DNA of 22,001 bases, from assembly GCA_050257395.1 (NCBI GenBank), contig JBLMWU010000156.1, forward strand, positions 1-22,001. Reading direction: 5' to 3'. The position numbers were made by a program, and so were the translations under genes. Of the stretch, positions 7,806-15,514 are shown piece after piece (the stretch's first letter is position 1; every line of letters starts with the position of its first letter). Origin of the DNA: JAIRTY01 sp050257395. Its GTDB lineage: Bacteria > Actinomycetota > Actinomycetes > Streptosporangiales > Streptosporangiaceae. A model generated the notes under the pieces. The model made no database searches, was not told where the DNA came from, and saw only the letters and a list, made by a program, of their open reading frames with translations.

Positions 7806-10800
7806 TCAGTCGGCGGCCGCTTCTGCGGGCTCGGGGCTGGCGGTGTACCGCGCGAGCAGCTCCGCGGTCTTGTCCCGGTAGGCGGCCACGTTGCCGAGCT
7901 TGATCTCCTCGTAGCCGCGGACCAGGTCCGGCAGGCCGGCGATCTCGGCGGCGAGCTCGTGGTTCTCCGGGGTGAGCCCGGCGAGCAGCCGGTCCAGCGT
8001 GGCCCGGTACTCCGTGATCAGCGCCCGCTCGGTGCGCCGCACCGCGGTGCGGCCGAACGGGTCGAACGGGGTGCCCCGCAGCCGCCGCAGCCCCGCCAGC
8101 GCCCGGAACACCGGCCGGAACCACGGGCCCAGGCTGACCTTGCGGTTCATCCCGAGCGCACGCAGCACCGGGGGGTGCAGCTGGTACCGGACCCGGGCAC
8201 CCGGCCCGAACTGGGCGGTGATGCCGGCGGCGAGCTGCGGGTCCAGCGACAGCCTGGCGACCTCGTACTCGTCCTTGTAGGCCATCAGCTTGTGCAGGTT
8301 GCGTGCCACCGCCGCGGCGAGCGGCAGCCGCGGGTCGATCCCGGCCTCGGCGTCCCGCACCCGGGCCACGGCCGCGGTGTAGCTGTCCGCGTAGGCGGCG
8401 TTCTGGTAGGCCGCCAGGTCATCGGCCCGGCGGCGCACCAGCGTGTCCAGGTCGGTGACGTCCTCCGCGCCCGCCGTGTCCCCGCCCCCGGTGCCCGCCG
8501 CGCCGGTGGCCGGGGGCTGCGCGACCGCGAGGCGGCCGAGCCGGAACGCGGCCACGTTCGCGGCGACCGCCCGGCCGTTGAGCCCGAGTGCCCGCTCGAT
8601 GGCGGCGGCGGTCAGCGGCAGCGCCCCGCACTGGTACGCCGCCCCGACCATGATCATGTTGGCGTACTGCTCGTCGCCCAGGTGCCGCCGGGCCAGCGCG
8701 GCGGCGTCCACGAAGCGCGCGTCCCGCACCGCGCCGGCGAAAGCCTGCGCGACCTGGTCGTGGGCCGGGTACGCGGCGGTCGTGGTGACGACCATGCCGC
8801 CGGTCGGCACCTCGGACCGTGAGATCACCGCCGTGGTCCGGGCCGGCCCGGTCACCTTGAGGTTCCCCGGGTCCGCCGCCACCAGGGCGTCACAGCCCAG
8901 GTAGAGGTCGCACTCCCCGGCGGCCAGCTTCGGCGACCGGTCGTGCCCGCCGCGGGTGATGGTCAGGTCGGACACCACCGCGCCGCCCTTCTGGGCGAGC
9001 CCGGTCTGGTCCAGCGTCCGCACGGACCGGCCCTCGATGGCCGCGGCGGTCGCCAGCACCTGCGACACGGTGACCACGCCGGTGCCGCCGATGCCGGTGA
9101 TCCGCATCGAGAAGCCGCCGTCCGGGACCACCAGCTCCGGCTCGGCCGGGGGCGTCACCTCCGCGGGCTGCGCGGGGGCGGCCTGCTGCGGCCCGGTCCG
9201 GCCGGGGACCACGGTCAGGAAGGACGGGCAGTCACCGGCCAGGCAGGAGAAGTCCAGGTTGCACGAGGACTGGTTGATCTGGGTCTTGCGGCCGAACTCG
9301 GTCGCCACCGGCTGCACCGACAGGCAGTTGGACTTGGCGCCGCAGTCGCCGCAGCCCTCGCAGACCCGCTCGTTGATGAAGACCCGCTGCGCGGGCGGCT
9401 GGGCTTTGCCGCGGCGGCGCTTGCGGCGTTTCTCCGCGGCGCACTCCTGGTCGTGGATGAGCACCGTGACGCCCTCGATGGCGGCCAGCTCGGCCTGCAC
9501 CGCCAGCAGGTCCCGGCGGTGGCGCACGGTGACCCCGCGGCCCGCCTGCTCCCGCACCCGGGCGGGGTCCTCGGAGGTGACCACCACCCGGCGGGCGCCC
9601 TCGGCTTCCAGCAGCGCGACCAGCTGGCGCAGGCTCAGCTCCCCGACCGGCTGCTGGCCGCCGGTCATCGCCACCGCCGAGTTGCGCAGCAGCTTGAAGG
9701 TCACGTTCACGCCGGCCGCGACGGCCGCCCGGACGGCGAGGCTGCCGGAGTGGGCGAACGTGCCGTCGCCGATGTTCTGCACGAAATGCCGCTCGCCGAC
9801 AAAGGGCGCCATGCCGATCCACTGGGCACCCTCGCCGCCCATCTGGGTCAGCCCGGCCACCCGCCCTGTTCGTTCACCCGGCATCAGCAGCACCATCGCG
9901 TGGCAGCCGATGCCGCCGCCGACGAGCGTCCCGGGCGCCACCTCGGTCGAGGAGTTGTGCGGGCAGCCGGAGCAGAAGTACGGCGTCCGCGCGGCGAGCG
10001 GCAGCGTGGTCCGCTGCCGCGGGGCGGGCGGCTCCGCCAGGCCCGCCACCCCGGCGCCGGCCAGCCAGCGTGCCAGCCCGCCCGCGATGGCGTCCGCGTC
10101 CAGCTCGCCGAACGGGGCCAGCAGCGGTGCGCCGTCCGGGCCGTGCTTGCCGTGCACGGCGGGCGCCTGCGGCGTCCCGTACAGCACGGACTTCACCGCG
10201 TCCTCCAGGAAGGCGCGCTTCTCCTCGACCACGATGACCCGGTCCAGGCCGCGGGCGAACTCCCGCACGGCGGCCGGCTCCAGCGGGAACAGCACGCCCA
10301 GCTTGAGCAGCCGGATCCCGGCCCGGGCCAGGCCCGCCCCGTCGAGGCCGAGCGAGCTGAGCGCCTGGCGCAGCGCCAGGTAGGTGGCGCCGGCGGAGAT
10401 GATCCCGATCCGGGCGTCCGCCGGGCCGGTGATCCGGTTGAGGCCGCTGCGGCGCGCGTATTCGGCCGCGATCGGCAGCCGGGTCTCGTGGAAGGAGCGT
10501 TCCAGCCCGGCCAGGGTGGCGCCGAGCAGCCGGGAGGTCGGCTGGTGCGCGTAGGCGGTGAGCCCGCCGGGCAGGCCGGCCAGGTCCGGCGGGTTCCACG
10601 GCCGCAGCGCGGCGGTGGTGGCCCCGTCCGCGACCACCGTCGCCACCTTCAGCGCCGCCCACAGGCCGCTGGCGCGCGACAGCTCCACGGCGTGCAGCCC
10701 GAACTCCAGGATCTCGGCGGGGTCGGCCGGGTAGAAGACCGGCATGCCCAGGTCGGCGAGCGCGAGCTCGGAGGAGCCGGGGATGGTGGACGACTTCGCG

Positions 10801-11243
10801 CCCGGGTCGTCCCCGGCCAGCACCAGCGCGCCGCCCCGCGGGTCGGCGCCGATCAGGTTGCCGTGCCGCAGCGCGTCGGAGGCCCGGTCCAGGCCGGGCG
10901 TCTTGCCGTACCAGACGCCGGTGACACCCGCGTACTTCAGGTCGGCCACCGACCGGGCCTGCTGGGTGCCGGACACGGCGGTCGCGGCGAGCTCCTCGTT
11001 GAGCCCCGGCTGCGGCTCGATGCCGTGCTCGGCGAGCAGCGCGGTGTTGCGGGCCAGCTCGAGGTCGAGCCCGCCCAGCGGCGAGCCCTCGTACCCGGTG
11101 ACGTAGGTGGCGGTCTGGTGGCCGGCCCGCCGGTCCGCCCGGGCCCGGTCGAGCAGCATCCGCACCAGCGCCTGGATGCCGGTCACGTAGACGGTGCCGT
11201 CCTCGCGGCGGTAGCGATCCTCCAGCGTGAACTCACCGGTCAC
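7806..11243 (-). CDS. Indolepyruvate:ferredoxin oxidoreductase-type fused 2-oxoacid oxidoreductase
   Basis: This 1145-residue single-chain enzyme is of the usual size for fused IOR proteins. Order: an N-terminal pyrimidine/TPP-type domain (GYEGSPLGGLDLEL; later FPLEPAAVREFARG and VVEEKRAFLE), a cysteine motif CSGCPH (about 423-429), TPP-binding QNIGDGTFAHSG (~490), two ferredoxin-like clusters CEGCGDCGAKSNC (~628-640) and CNLDFSCLAGDC (~660-672), a gamma-subunit-like ITGIGGTGVVTVSQVL (~712), and a C-terminal DUF6537-like region after ~920. The family oxidatively decarboxylates aryl- or branched 2-oxoacids to acyl-CoA and reduces ferredoxin. The actual substrate is unknown. GTG 11243 has GGAGGTG about 5-7 nt upstream; longer readings run over the KstR-like site and the SDR remnant. 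The divergent side carries the KstR-like operator 100 bp away, but no clear -10 box toward this gene was found. Confidence 0.92.
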   Translation of the reverse strand: MTGEFTLEDRYRREDGTVYVTGIQALVRMLLDRARADRRAGHQTATYVTGYEGSPLGGLDLELARNTALLAEHGIEPQPGLNEELAATAVSGTQQARSVADLKYAGVTGVWYGKTPGLDRASDALRHGNLIGADPRGGALVLAGDDPGAKSSTIPGSSELALADLGMPVFYPADPAEILEFGLHAVELSRASGLWAALKVATVVADGATTAALRPWNPPDLAGLPGGLTAYAHQPTSRLLGATLAGLERSFHETRLPIAAEYARRSGLNRITGPADARIGIISAGATYLALRQALSSLGLDGAGLARAGIRLLKLGVLFPLEPAAVREFARGLDRVIVVEEKRAFLEDAVKSVLYGTPQAPAVHGKHGPDGAPLLAPFGELDADAIAGGLARWLAGAGVAGLAEPPAPRQRTTLPLAARTPYFCSGCPHNSSTEVAPGTLVGGGIGCHAMVLLMPGERTGRVAGLTQMGGEGAQWIGMAPFVGERHFVQNIGDGTFAHSGSLAVRAAVAAGVNVTFKLLRNSAVAMTGGQQPVGELSLRQLVALLEAEGARRVVVTSEDPARVREQAGRGVTVRHRRDLLAVQAELAAIEGVTVLIHDQECAAEKRRKRRRGKAQPPAQRVFINERVCEGCGDCGAKSNCLSVQPVATEFGRKTQINQSSCNLDFSCLAGDCPSFLTVVPGRTGPQQAAPAQPAEVTPPAEPELVVPDGGFSMRITGIGGTGVVTVSQVLATAAAIEGRSVRTLDQTGLAQKGGAVVSDLTITRGGHDRSPKLAAGECDLYLGCDALVAADPGNLKVTGPARTTAVISRSEVPTGGMVVTTTAAYPAHDQVAQAFAGAVRDARFVDAAALARRHLGDEQYANMIMVGAAYQCGALPLTAAAIERALGLNGRAVAANVAAFRLGRLAVAQPPATGAAGTGGGDTAGAEDVTDLDTLVRRRADDLAAYQNAAYADSYTAAVARVRDAEAGIDPRLPLAAAVARNLHKLMAYKDEYEVARLSLDPQLAAGITAQFGPGARVRYQLHPPVLRALGMNRKVSLGPWFRPVFRALAGLRRLRGTPFDPFGRTAVRRTERALITEYRATLDRLLAGLTPENHELAAEIAGLPDLVRGYEEIKLGNVAAYRDKTAELLARYTASPEPAEAAAD

Positions 11244-11343
11244 CGAGGCACCTCCACATCCGGCCGGCCGTCCGCCCGCTCGCCTCATCATGCCTGTGCG
11301 GGCTGGGCGATACCCGGGCTTATCCGCTACAACTGACACTGTG

Positions 11344-11363
11344 ACTGAAACACGTTCTAGTCT
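11344..11363 (+). promoter_or_regulatory. KstR-like operator with -10 box, upstream of broken SDR
   Basis: Positions 11344-11361 read ACTGAAAC-AC-GTTCTAGT. The core TGAAACACGTTCTA matches every fixed position of TnnAACnnGTTnnA. The right half embeds TAGTCT (11358-11363), a TANNNT -10 box, with the same geometry as at 3346-3351. A -35-like CTGACA (11333-11338) is 19 nt upstream. The TSS would be near 11370, giving a short leader to the ATG at 11386. The site also lies 100 bp upstream of the divergent oxidoreductase gene. Confidence 0.65.
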
Positions 11364-11385
11364 AGGCGGCGGCGCGGCTGGTCGC

Positions 11386-11849
11386 ATGGTTGCCGTGACA
11401 GGATCGGCGTCCGGCATCGGCGCGGCCGTGCGCAGCCTGCTGGCCGCGGACGGCTGCCAGGTGATCGGGGTCGACCAGCGCGACGCCGAGGTGATCGCGG
11501 ACCTGGCCACGCCAGCCGGACCGACGGCGCGACCGCCTACGCCATGAGCAAGCTCGCGCTGATGCGGGCGGTGCGGCGGCGGGCCCAGGTCTGGGCGGAC
11601 CGCGGCGTGCGGCTGAACGCGGTCGCGCCGGGGCCCGTGCAGACGCCGCTGCTGCAGGCCTCGCTCGACCACCCGGTGCTGGGCCCGCTCACCGAGGCGC
11701 TGCCGGTGCCGCTCGGCCGGCGTGCCGAGCCCGCCGAGATCGCCGGGGTGATCGGTTTCCTGCTGGGCCCGGCCAGCGGGTACGTGCACGGGTCGGTGCT
11801 GTTCGCGGACGGCGGCACCGACGCGCTGGTGCGCCCGGACGCCCTGTGA
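11386..11849 (+). pseudogene. SDR dehydrogenase broken by internal deletion and frame change
   Basis: The N-terminal part (ATG 11386) encodes MVAVTGSASGIGAAV, a perfect SDR cofactor motif, then VIGVDQRDAEVIADLATPAG. Near 11515-11525 homology jumps directly to the active-site helix, in another frame: GATAYAMSK, NAVAPGPVQTPLLQ, and the C-terminus VHGSVLFADGGTDALVRPD. Roughly 90-100 residues are missing, including the NAG motif and catalytic Ser, and reading the first frame on reaches a stop at the TGA near 11546. The text resembles the SDR group often annotated as coniferyl-alcohol or 3-alpha-hydroxysteroid dehydrogenase. Either the gene is decayed or the assembly has lost about 300 bp. The upstream promoter and KstR-like operator appear intact. 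A separate protein from ATG 11544 would lack the Rossmann motif and is unlikely to be an enzyme. Confidence 0.85.
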
Positions 11850-11853
11850 CCGG

Positions 11854-12771
11854 CTACCGGCCGGCGTCGCCGCCTGCCACCACGTTGGCCAGCGGTTCGC
11901 CCGTGGTGAACCGCCGCAGCTGGTCGGCCACGAACCGGGCCGCCTGCGGGTAGAAGGCCGCCGCTCCCCCGGCGACGTGCGGGGTGATGATCACCCCGGG
12001 GCATGCCCACAGCGGGTGGTCGGCGGGCAGCGGTTCCGGGTCGGTGACGTCGAGGGCGGCCCGCAGCCGCCCCGAGGCGGCCTCCGCCAGCATCGCGCCG
12101 GTGTCGAGCACCGGGCCGCGGCCCACGTTGACCACCAGGGCGCCGTCCGGGAGCAGCGCGAGCCGCCGGGCGTCCATGAGCCCGGCCGTGTCCGGGGTGA
12201 GCGGCGTGACCAGCACCACGATGCCGGCCGAGGGCAGCAGGCTGTCCAGGTCCACGGCGGCGTGCACGCCGGGGCGGGCGCGGCGGGCGACCGCGGCCAC
12301 GTCGGCCTCGCAGGCGCGCAGCCGCTCGCCCAGCGCGGCGCCGATGGAGCCATAGCCGGCGATGACCACCCGCGAGCCCGCCAGTGACCGGGTGTGGGTG
12401 TGGTCCCAGCGCCGCTCGTCCTGCGCCCGGGTCCAGCGGGGCAGCTCCCGCTGCGCCGCGAGGATCAGCGCCAGCGCGTGCTCGGCCGTGCTGGAGTCGT
12501 GCAGCCCCCGGGCGTTGCACAGCACCGTCCCGGCCGGCAGCAGCCCCAGCAGGTGGTCGTAGCCGGCCGTGAGCGCCTGGACCACCTGCACGTTCGGCAT
12601 CCGGGCCAGCGGCTCGGTGCCGAACGGCTGATCGTAGGGGACGGTGAAGAACACCACGTCGTCCAGGCCGCCCGGGCCCGGCTCCTCGCCGGTGAACAGG
12701 TCCACGTCCAGCCCGAGGCCGGCGACCGCGTCCCTGATCTCCGGCCACGGCACGAGTACCCGTCCTGCCAC
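11854..12771 (-). CDS. D-isomer-specific 2-hydroxyacid dehydrogenase family protein
   Basis: This 305-residue protein has the two-domain D-2-hydroxyacid dehydrogenase pattern. The NAD-binding motif GYGSIG is at 139-144. Catalytic Arg218 lies in VNVGRGPVLD, Glu246 in DVTDPEPLP, and His265 in TPHVAGG; all three are present. It should reduce a 2-oxoacid or oxidise a D-2-hydroxyacid with NAD(P); the substrate is not evident. The GTG at 12771 has GGAGGG with a 6-nt spacer. The in-frame GTG at 12777 directly abuts that sequence and is less likely. The 3' end lies 4 nt from the end of the convergent SDR remnant. The 197-bp upstream region is shared with the divergent CPBP gene. Confidence 0.92.
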   Translation of the reverse strand: MAGRVLVPWPEIRDAVAGLGLDVDLFTGEEPGPGGLDDVVFFTVPYDQPFGTEPLARMPNVQVVQALTAGYDHLLGLLPAGTVLCNARGLHDSSTAEHALALILAAQRELPRWTRAQDERRWDHTHTRSLAGSRVVIAGYGSIGAALGERLRACEADVAAVARRARPGVHAAVDLDSLLPSAGIVVLVTPLTPDTAGLMDARRLALLPDGALVVNVGRGPVLDTGAMLAEAASGRLRAALDVTDPEPLPADHPLWACPGVIITPHVAGGAAAFYPQAARFVADQLRRFTTGEPLANVVAGGDAGR

Positions 12772-12968
12772 CGTCACCCCTCCATCCGACGACCCCAGCG
12801 TGACCATACTCCCGGTCCCCGCGGGCGGCTGCCGGCCCCCGCCGGGCAGGCATCGCGGCCACCCGGCCCGGAAAATCCGTCATTCGAGGACGAAACTCCG
12901 CCTCCCGAGCGTTGTTGACCGGGAAGGGGTTGGTGCTAGTGCAGGAATCTGGTTCGCCAGGGATCGTT

Positions 12969-13733
12969 ATGGAGCAGGGCGAGGCCCTCCCGGAGCCGGG
13001 CAGGGCCGTCGCGGTCCCGGTGGCCAGAAAGGGGCGGGCGGCGCTGATCGGCACCGCCCTGGTGGTGGCGGCGCTCGCCGCCCTGAACGTGATCGAGCAC
13101 TACGTGCACGCCAGCGGCCTGCTGATCGCGCCCATCGCTGCCGCGGCGCTGCTGGTGTTCGCCCGGGTCCGGGGCCTGACCTGGGAGCAGCTCGGGCTCA
13201 GCCGGGCCAGGCTGCGGGCGGGCGCGCTGTGGGGCGGCGGCGCCATCGCGGTCGTGGCGCTGATCTACGTGGTGGGCGTGCTGCTGCCGGCGACCCGGTC
13301 GGCGTTCCTCGACGCCCGCTACCACCTGCCCGTGACGGGCGTGCTCATGTCGGCGCTCGTGGTGATCCCGATCGGCACGGTCCTGATCGAGGAGATCGCG
13401 TTCCGCTCCGTGCTGTGGGGCATGCTGTCGCGGCACATGACCGCCTGGCGGGTGCTGCTGACCTCCTCGGTAATGTTTGGACTGTGGCATGTGCTGCCGT
13501 CGCTGCATCTCGCCTCGGCCAACCAGGGGGTCGGCCAAGCCGTCCACGCCGCCGGGGCGTCCGCGAACGTGCTGGCAGTGCTCGCCACGGTCGCGTTCAC
13601 GGCGCTGGGGGGCGTCGTGGCGGGTGAATTGCGGCGGCGCAGCGGAAGCCTGCTCGCCAGCGCCGGGATGCACTGGGCCACTAACGCCCTCGGTGTGATC
13701 TTCGGGCTGGTGGCATGGAAGCTCGTGGGGTAG
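12969..13733 (+). CDS. CPBP-family intramembrane glutamic endopeptidase (Abi-like)
   Basis: This ~254-residue membrane protein has the CPBP/Abi signatures EEIAFR (141-146), FGLWH (170-174) and HWATN (235-239), which carry the proposed catalytic Glu and His residues of this type II CAAX protease-like family. About six to eight hydrophobic segments are present, starting with ALIGTALVVAALAALNVIEH. Substrates of bacterial members are mostly unknown. I chose ATG 12969 (AGGGA 6 nt upstream); GTG 12939 or TTG 12912 are alternatives. TTGACC (12915-12920) and TAGTGC (12937-12942) could be promoter boxes for a short leader. The 3' end overlaps the next gene by 19 nt if that gene starts at 13715. Confidence 0.88.
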   Translation: MEQGEALPEPGRAVAVPVARKGRAALIGTALVVAALAALNVIEHYVHASGLLIAPIAAAALLVFARVRGLTWEQLGLSRARLRAGALWGGGAIAVVALIYVVGVLLPATRSAFLDARYHLPVTGVLMSALVVIPIGTVLIEEIAFRSVLWGMLSRHMTAWRVLLTSSVMFGLWHVLPSLHLASANQGVGQAVHAAGASANVLAVLATVAFTALGGVVAGELRRRSGSLLASAGMHWATNALGVIFGLVAWKLVG

Positions 13734-15460
13734 ATGACAGTCGCCGGGAACCCGTCCCGGGCGCCGCGGCTGCAGCGATCCGGGCGGCTGGCAGCGCCAT
13801 GCCCGGCCGGTTCGCGCACCTGCGGCACTACGCCCGCAGCCTGAGTTTCACCGGCCTGGCCCTCGGGTGGGGCTTCTTCCTGCTGTCCCTCACGCCCTCG
13901 CTGATGCCCAGGGGCTGGCAGGCGCAGGGCTTCGTCTCCGGCAGCGCGCTGGCGCAGGGCTACGGGCTCGGCGTCGCCGCCGCCTGGGCCGGCCGGCGCC
14001 TCGGCATCCCGAAGCCCAGCGCCCGGGTGCGGCGGCAAGCGTGGTTCGTGCTGGCAGGGCTGGCGCTGGTGACCATCCCGGCCGCGGTGGTGCTCAGCTC
14101 GCTGTGGGAGCGGCGGGTCCGCGAGGCGGTGGGGATACCCGGGACCGGGCCGTTCCTGTATGCCGGGGTGTGCCTGATCGCCGCCGCCCTGGCAGCGGCG
14201 ATCGTCGGGGTCGTGCGGCTGATCCACGACGTCTACCACGTGCTCGCCGCCCGGCTGCGGCGGCTGCTGCTGCTGCCGGCCGGCCTCACCCGGCTGCTGG
14301 CGACCGGGCTGCTGGTCGTCCTCGCGGTGGGCGTGGCCACCGGGTTCACCGATCAGGTGGCCCTGCGGCTGGCGGACCTCGCCTTCTCCGCCGACAACAA
14401 CGGCAACCTGCCCCGGGTGACGCGGCCGCTGTCGCCGCTGCGGTCGGGCAGCCCGGCGTCCCTGGTGAGCTGGGACTCCCTGGGCCTGCAGGGCCGCGCG
14501 TTCGTGTCCGGCGGGCCGATCCCCGCCTGGATCGCCCGGTTCACCGGGCACCGCGCGGTCGAGCCGATCCGGGTCTACGTGGGCGTGCGGTCGGCGCCGA
14601 CCCTGCAGGCGGAAGCCAATCTGGCCCTGCGGGAGCTGAAGCGCACCGGCGCGTTCCGGCGCGCGCTGCTGGGCGTGGCCATCCCGACCGGGCGCGGCTC
14701 GGTCTACGGCACCCTCGCCGACCCGCTGGAGTACATGTACGGCGGCAACACCGCCATCGCCGCGATCCAGTACTCCTACCAGCCGAGCTGGATCTCCTTC
14801 GTGGCCCAGCGGCCGCAAGCGCGGCAGGCGGGCCGGGCGCTGTTCAACACCATCTACGCCTACTGGTCGACGCTGCCGCCAGCGCACCGGCCGCGGCTGG
14901 TCGTCTTCGGCGAGAGCCTGGGCGCCTACGGCGCCGAGGCGGCGTTCTCCGGGGTCGCCGACCTGACCGCCCGCACCAGCGGGGCCCTGTTCGTGGGGCC
15001 GCCCAACAGCAGCGAGGTATGGCGCGAACTCACCAGCGCGCGGGTGAAGGGCAGCCCCGAGTGGCTGCCGGTCTACGGCGACGGCCGCACCGTCCGCTTC
15101 GCCGCTTCCGCCGCCGACCTGCGCCTGCCCGGCGGTGCCCTGCGCCACCCCAGGATCGTCTACCTGCAGCACGCCTCCGACCCGGTGGTCTGGTGGTCGC
15201 CGGACCTGCTCTGGCACAAGCCGGACTGGCTGACGGAGCCCCGCGCGCCGGACGTCACCTCGCAGATGCAGTGGTACCCGCTGGTCACGTTCTGGCAGGT
15301 CACCGCCGACCTGATCGTCAGCAGCACGGCGCCGGGGTACGGCCACCACTACGCCGCGGAGGTCCCCACCGCCTGGGCCGCCATCCTGCACCCGCCCGGC
15401 TGGACCAGCGCCGAGACCGCGCGGCTCACCGCCAGCGCGACCGCCGCCAGGCTGCCCTGA
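13715..15460 (+). CDS. Membrane-anchored alpha/beta-hydrolase family protein (Abhydrolase_9 type)
   Basis: This protein is about 581 residues long. The N-terminal third is hydrophobic, with several membrane segments: GLALGWGFFLLSLTPSLMPR, FVLAGLALVTIPAAVVLSSL, GVCLIAAALAAAIVGVVRLI and LATGLLVVLAVGVATGF. The C-terminal domain has a nucleophile elbow GESLG at 399-403 (Ser401), YVGVRSAPTLQAEANLALRE and VYLQHASDPVVWW. This layout matches actinobacterial Abhydrolase_9_N plus Abhydrolase_9 proteins, whose substrates are unknown; an ester or lipid is plausible. ATG 13715 overlaps the CPBP gene by 19 nt and suggests coupling. ATG 13799 is an alternative that keeps all membrane segments. The C-terminus ends near the convergent MBL gene, 54 nt away. 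Confidence 0.88.
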   Translation: MEARGVDDSRREPVPGAAAAAIRAAGSAMPGRFAHLRHYARSLSFTGLALGWGFFLLSLTPSLMPRGWQAQGFVSGSALAQGYGLGVAAAWAGRRLGIPKPSARVRRQAWFVLAGLALVTIPAAVVLSSLWERRVREAVGIPGTGPFLYAGVCLIAAALAAAIVGVVRLIHDVYHVLAARLRRLLLLPAGLTRLLATGLLVVLAVGVATGFTDQVALRLADLAFSADNNGNLPRVTRPLSPLRSGSPASLVSWDSLGLQGRAFVSGGPIPAWIARFTGHRAVEPIRVYVGVRSAPTLQAEANLALRELKRTGAFRRALLGVAIPTGRGSVYGTLADPLEYMYGGNTAIAAIQYSYQPSWISFVAQRPQARQAGRALFNTIYAYWSTLPPAHRPRLVVFGESLGAYGAEAAFSGVADLTARTSGALFVGPPNSSEVWRELTSARVKGSPEWLPVYGDGRTVRFAASAADLRLPGGALRHPRIVYLQHASDPVVWWSPDLLWHKPDWLTEPRAPDVTSQMQWYPLVTFWQVTADLIVSSTAPGYGHHYAAEVPTAWAAILHPPGWTSAETARLTASATAARLP

Positions 15461-15514
15461 CCCGCCTCACCCGGGCTGCGGGTCACCGCAGGGCGAGCCG
15501 GATCACCCGGCCGG

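Noticed and set aside
9419..9440. Lys/Arg-rich stretch EKRRKRRRGKAQ in the oxidoreductase as a nuclear-type or DNA-binding signal
   Set aside because: It is a basic linker just before the ferredoxin-like cysteine clusters, probably a surface loop; no further support.
6322..11336. Long overlapping open frames opposite the flippase and the oxidoreductase (e.g. 6322-8124 minus, 6630-8822 plus, 8943-11336 plus)
   Set aside because: They lie inside well-supported genes, are dominated by Arg, Gly, Pro, Ala, Gln and His as expected from GC-rich shadow frames, and show no recognisable motif.
11323..11347. Repeated CTGACAC/GTGACTG text upstream of the third KstR-like site as an additional operator
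   Set aside because: The arms are short and imperfect, and the segment is better explained as the -35 region.
11244..11789. N-terminal extension of the large oxidoreductase up to 11789
   Set aside because: It would run through the KstR-like operator and most of the SDR remnant; GTG 11243 has a good ribosome binding site and begins at family-like sequence.
11544..11849. Independent small SDR-like protein starting at ATG 11544
   Set aside because: It begins inside the YxxxK helix and lacks the cofactor fold; it is better read as the 3' part of the broken SDR.
13319..15391. 690-codon minus-strand frame opposite the CPBP and hydrolase genes
   Set aside because: Low-complexity shadow frame; both plus-strand genes have full family motifs across the same DNA.
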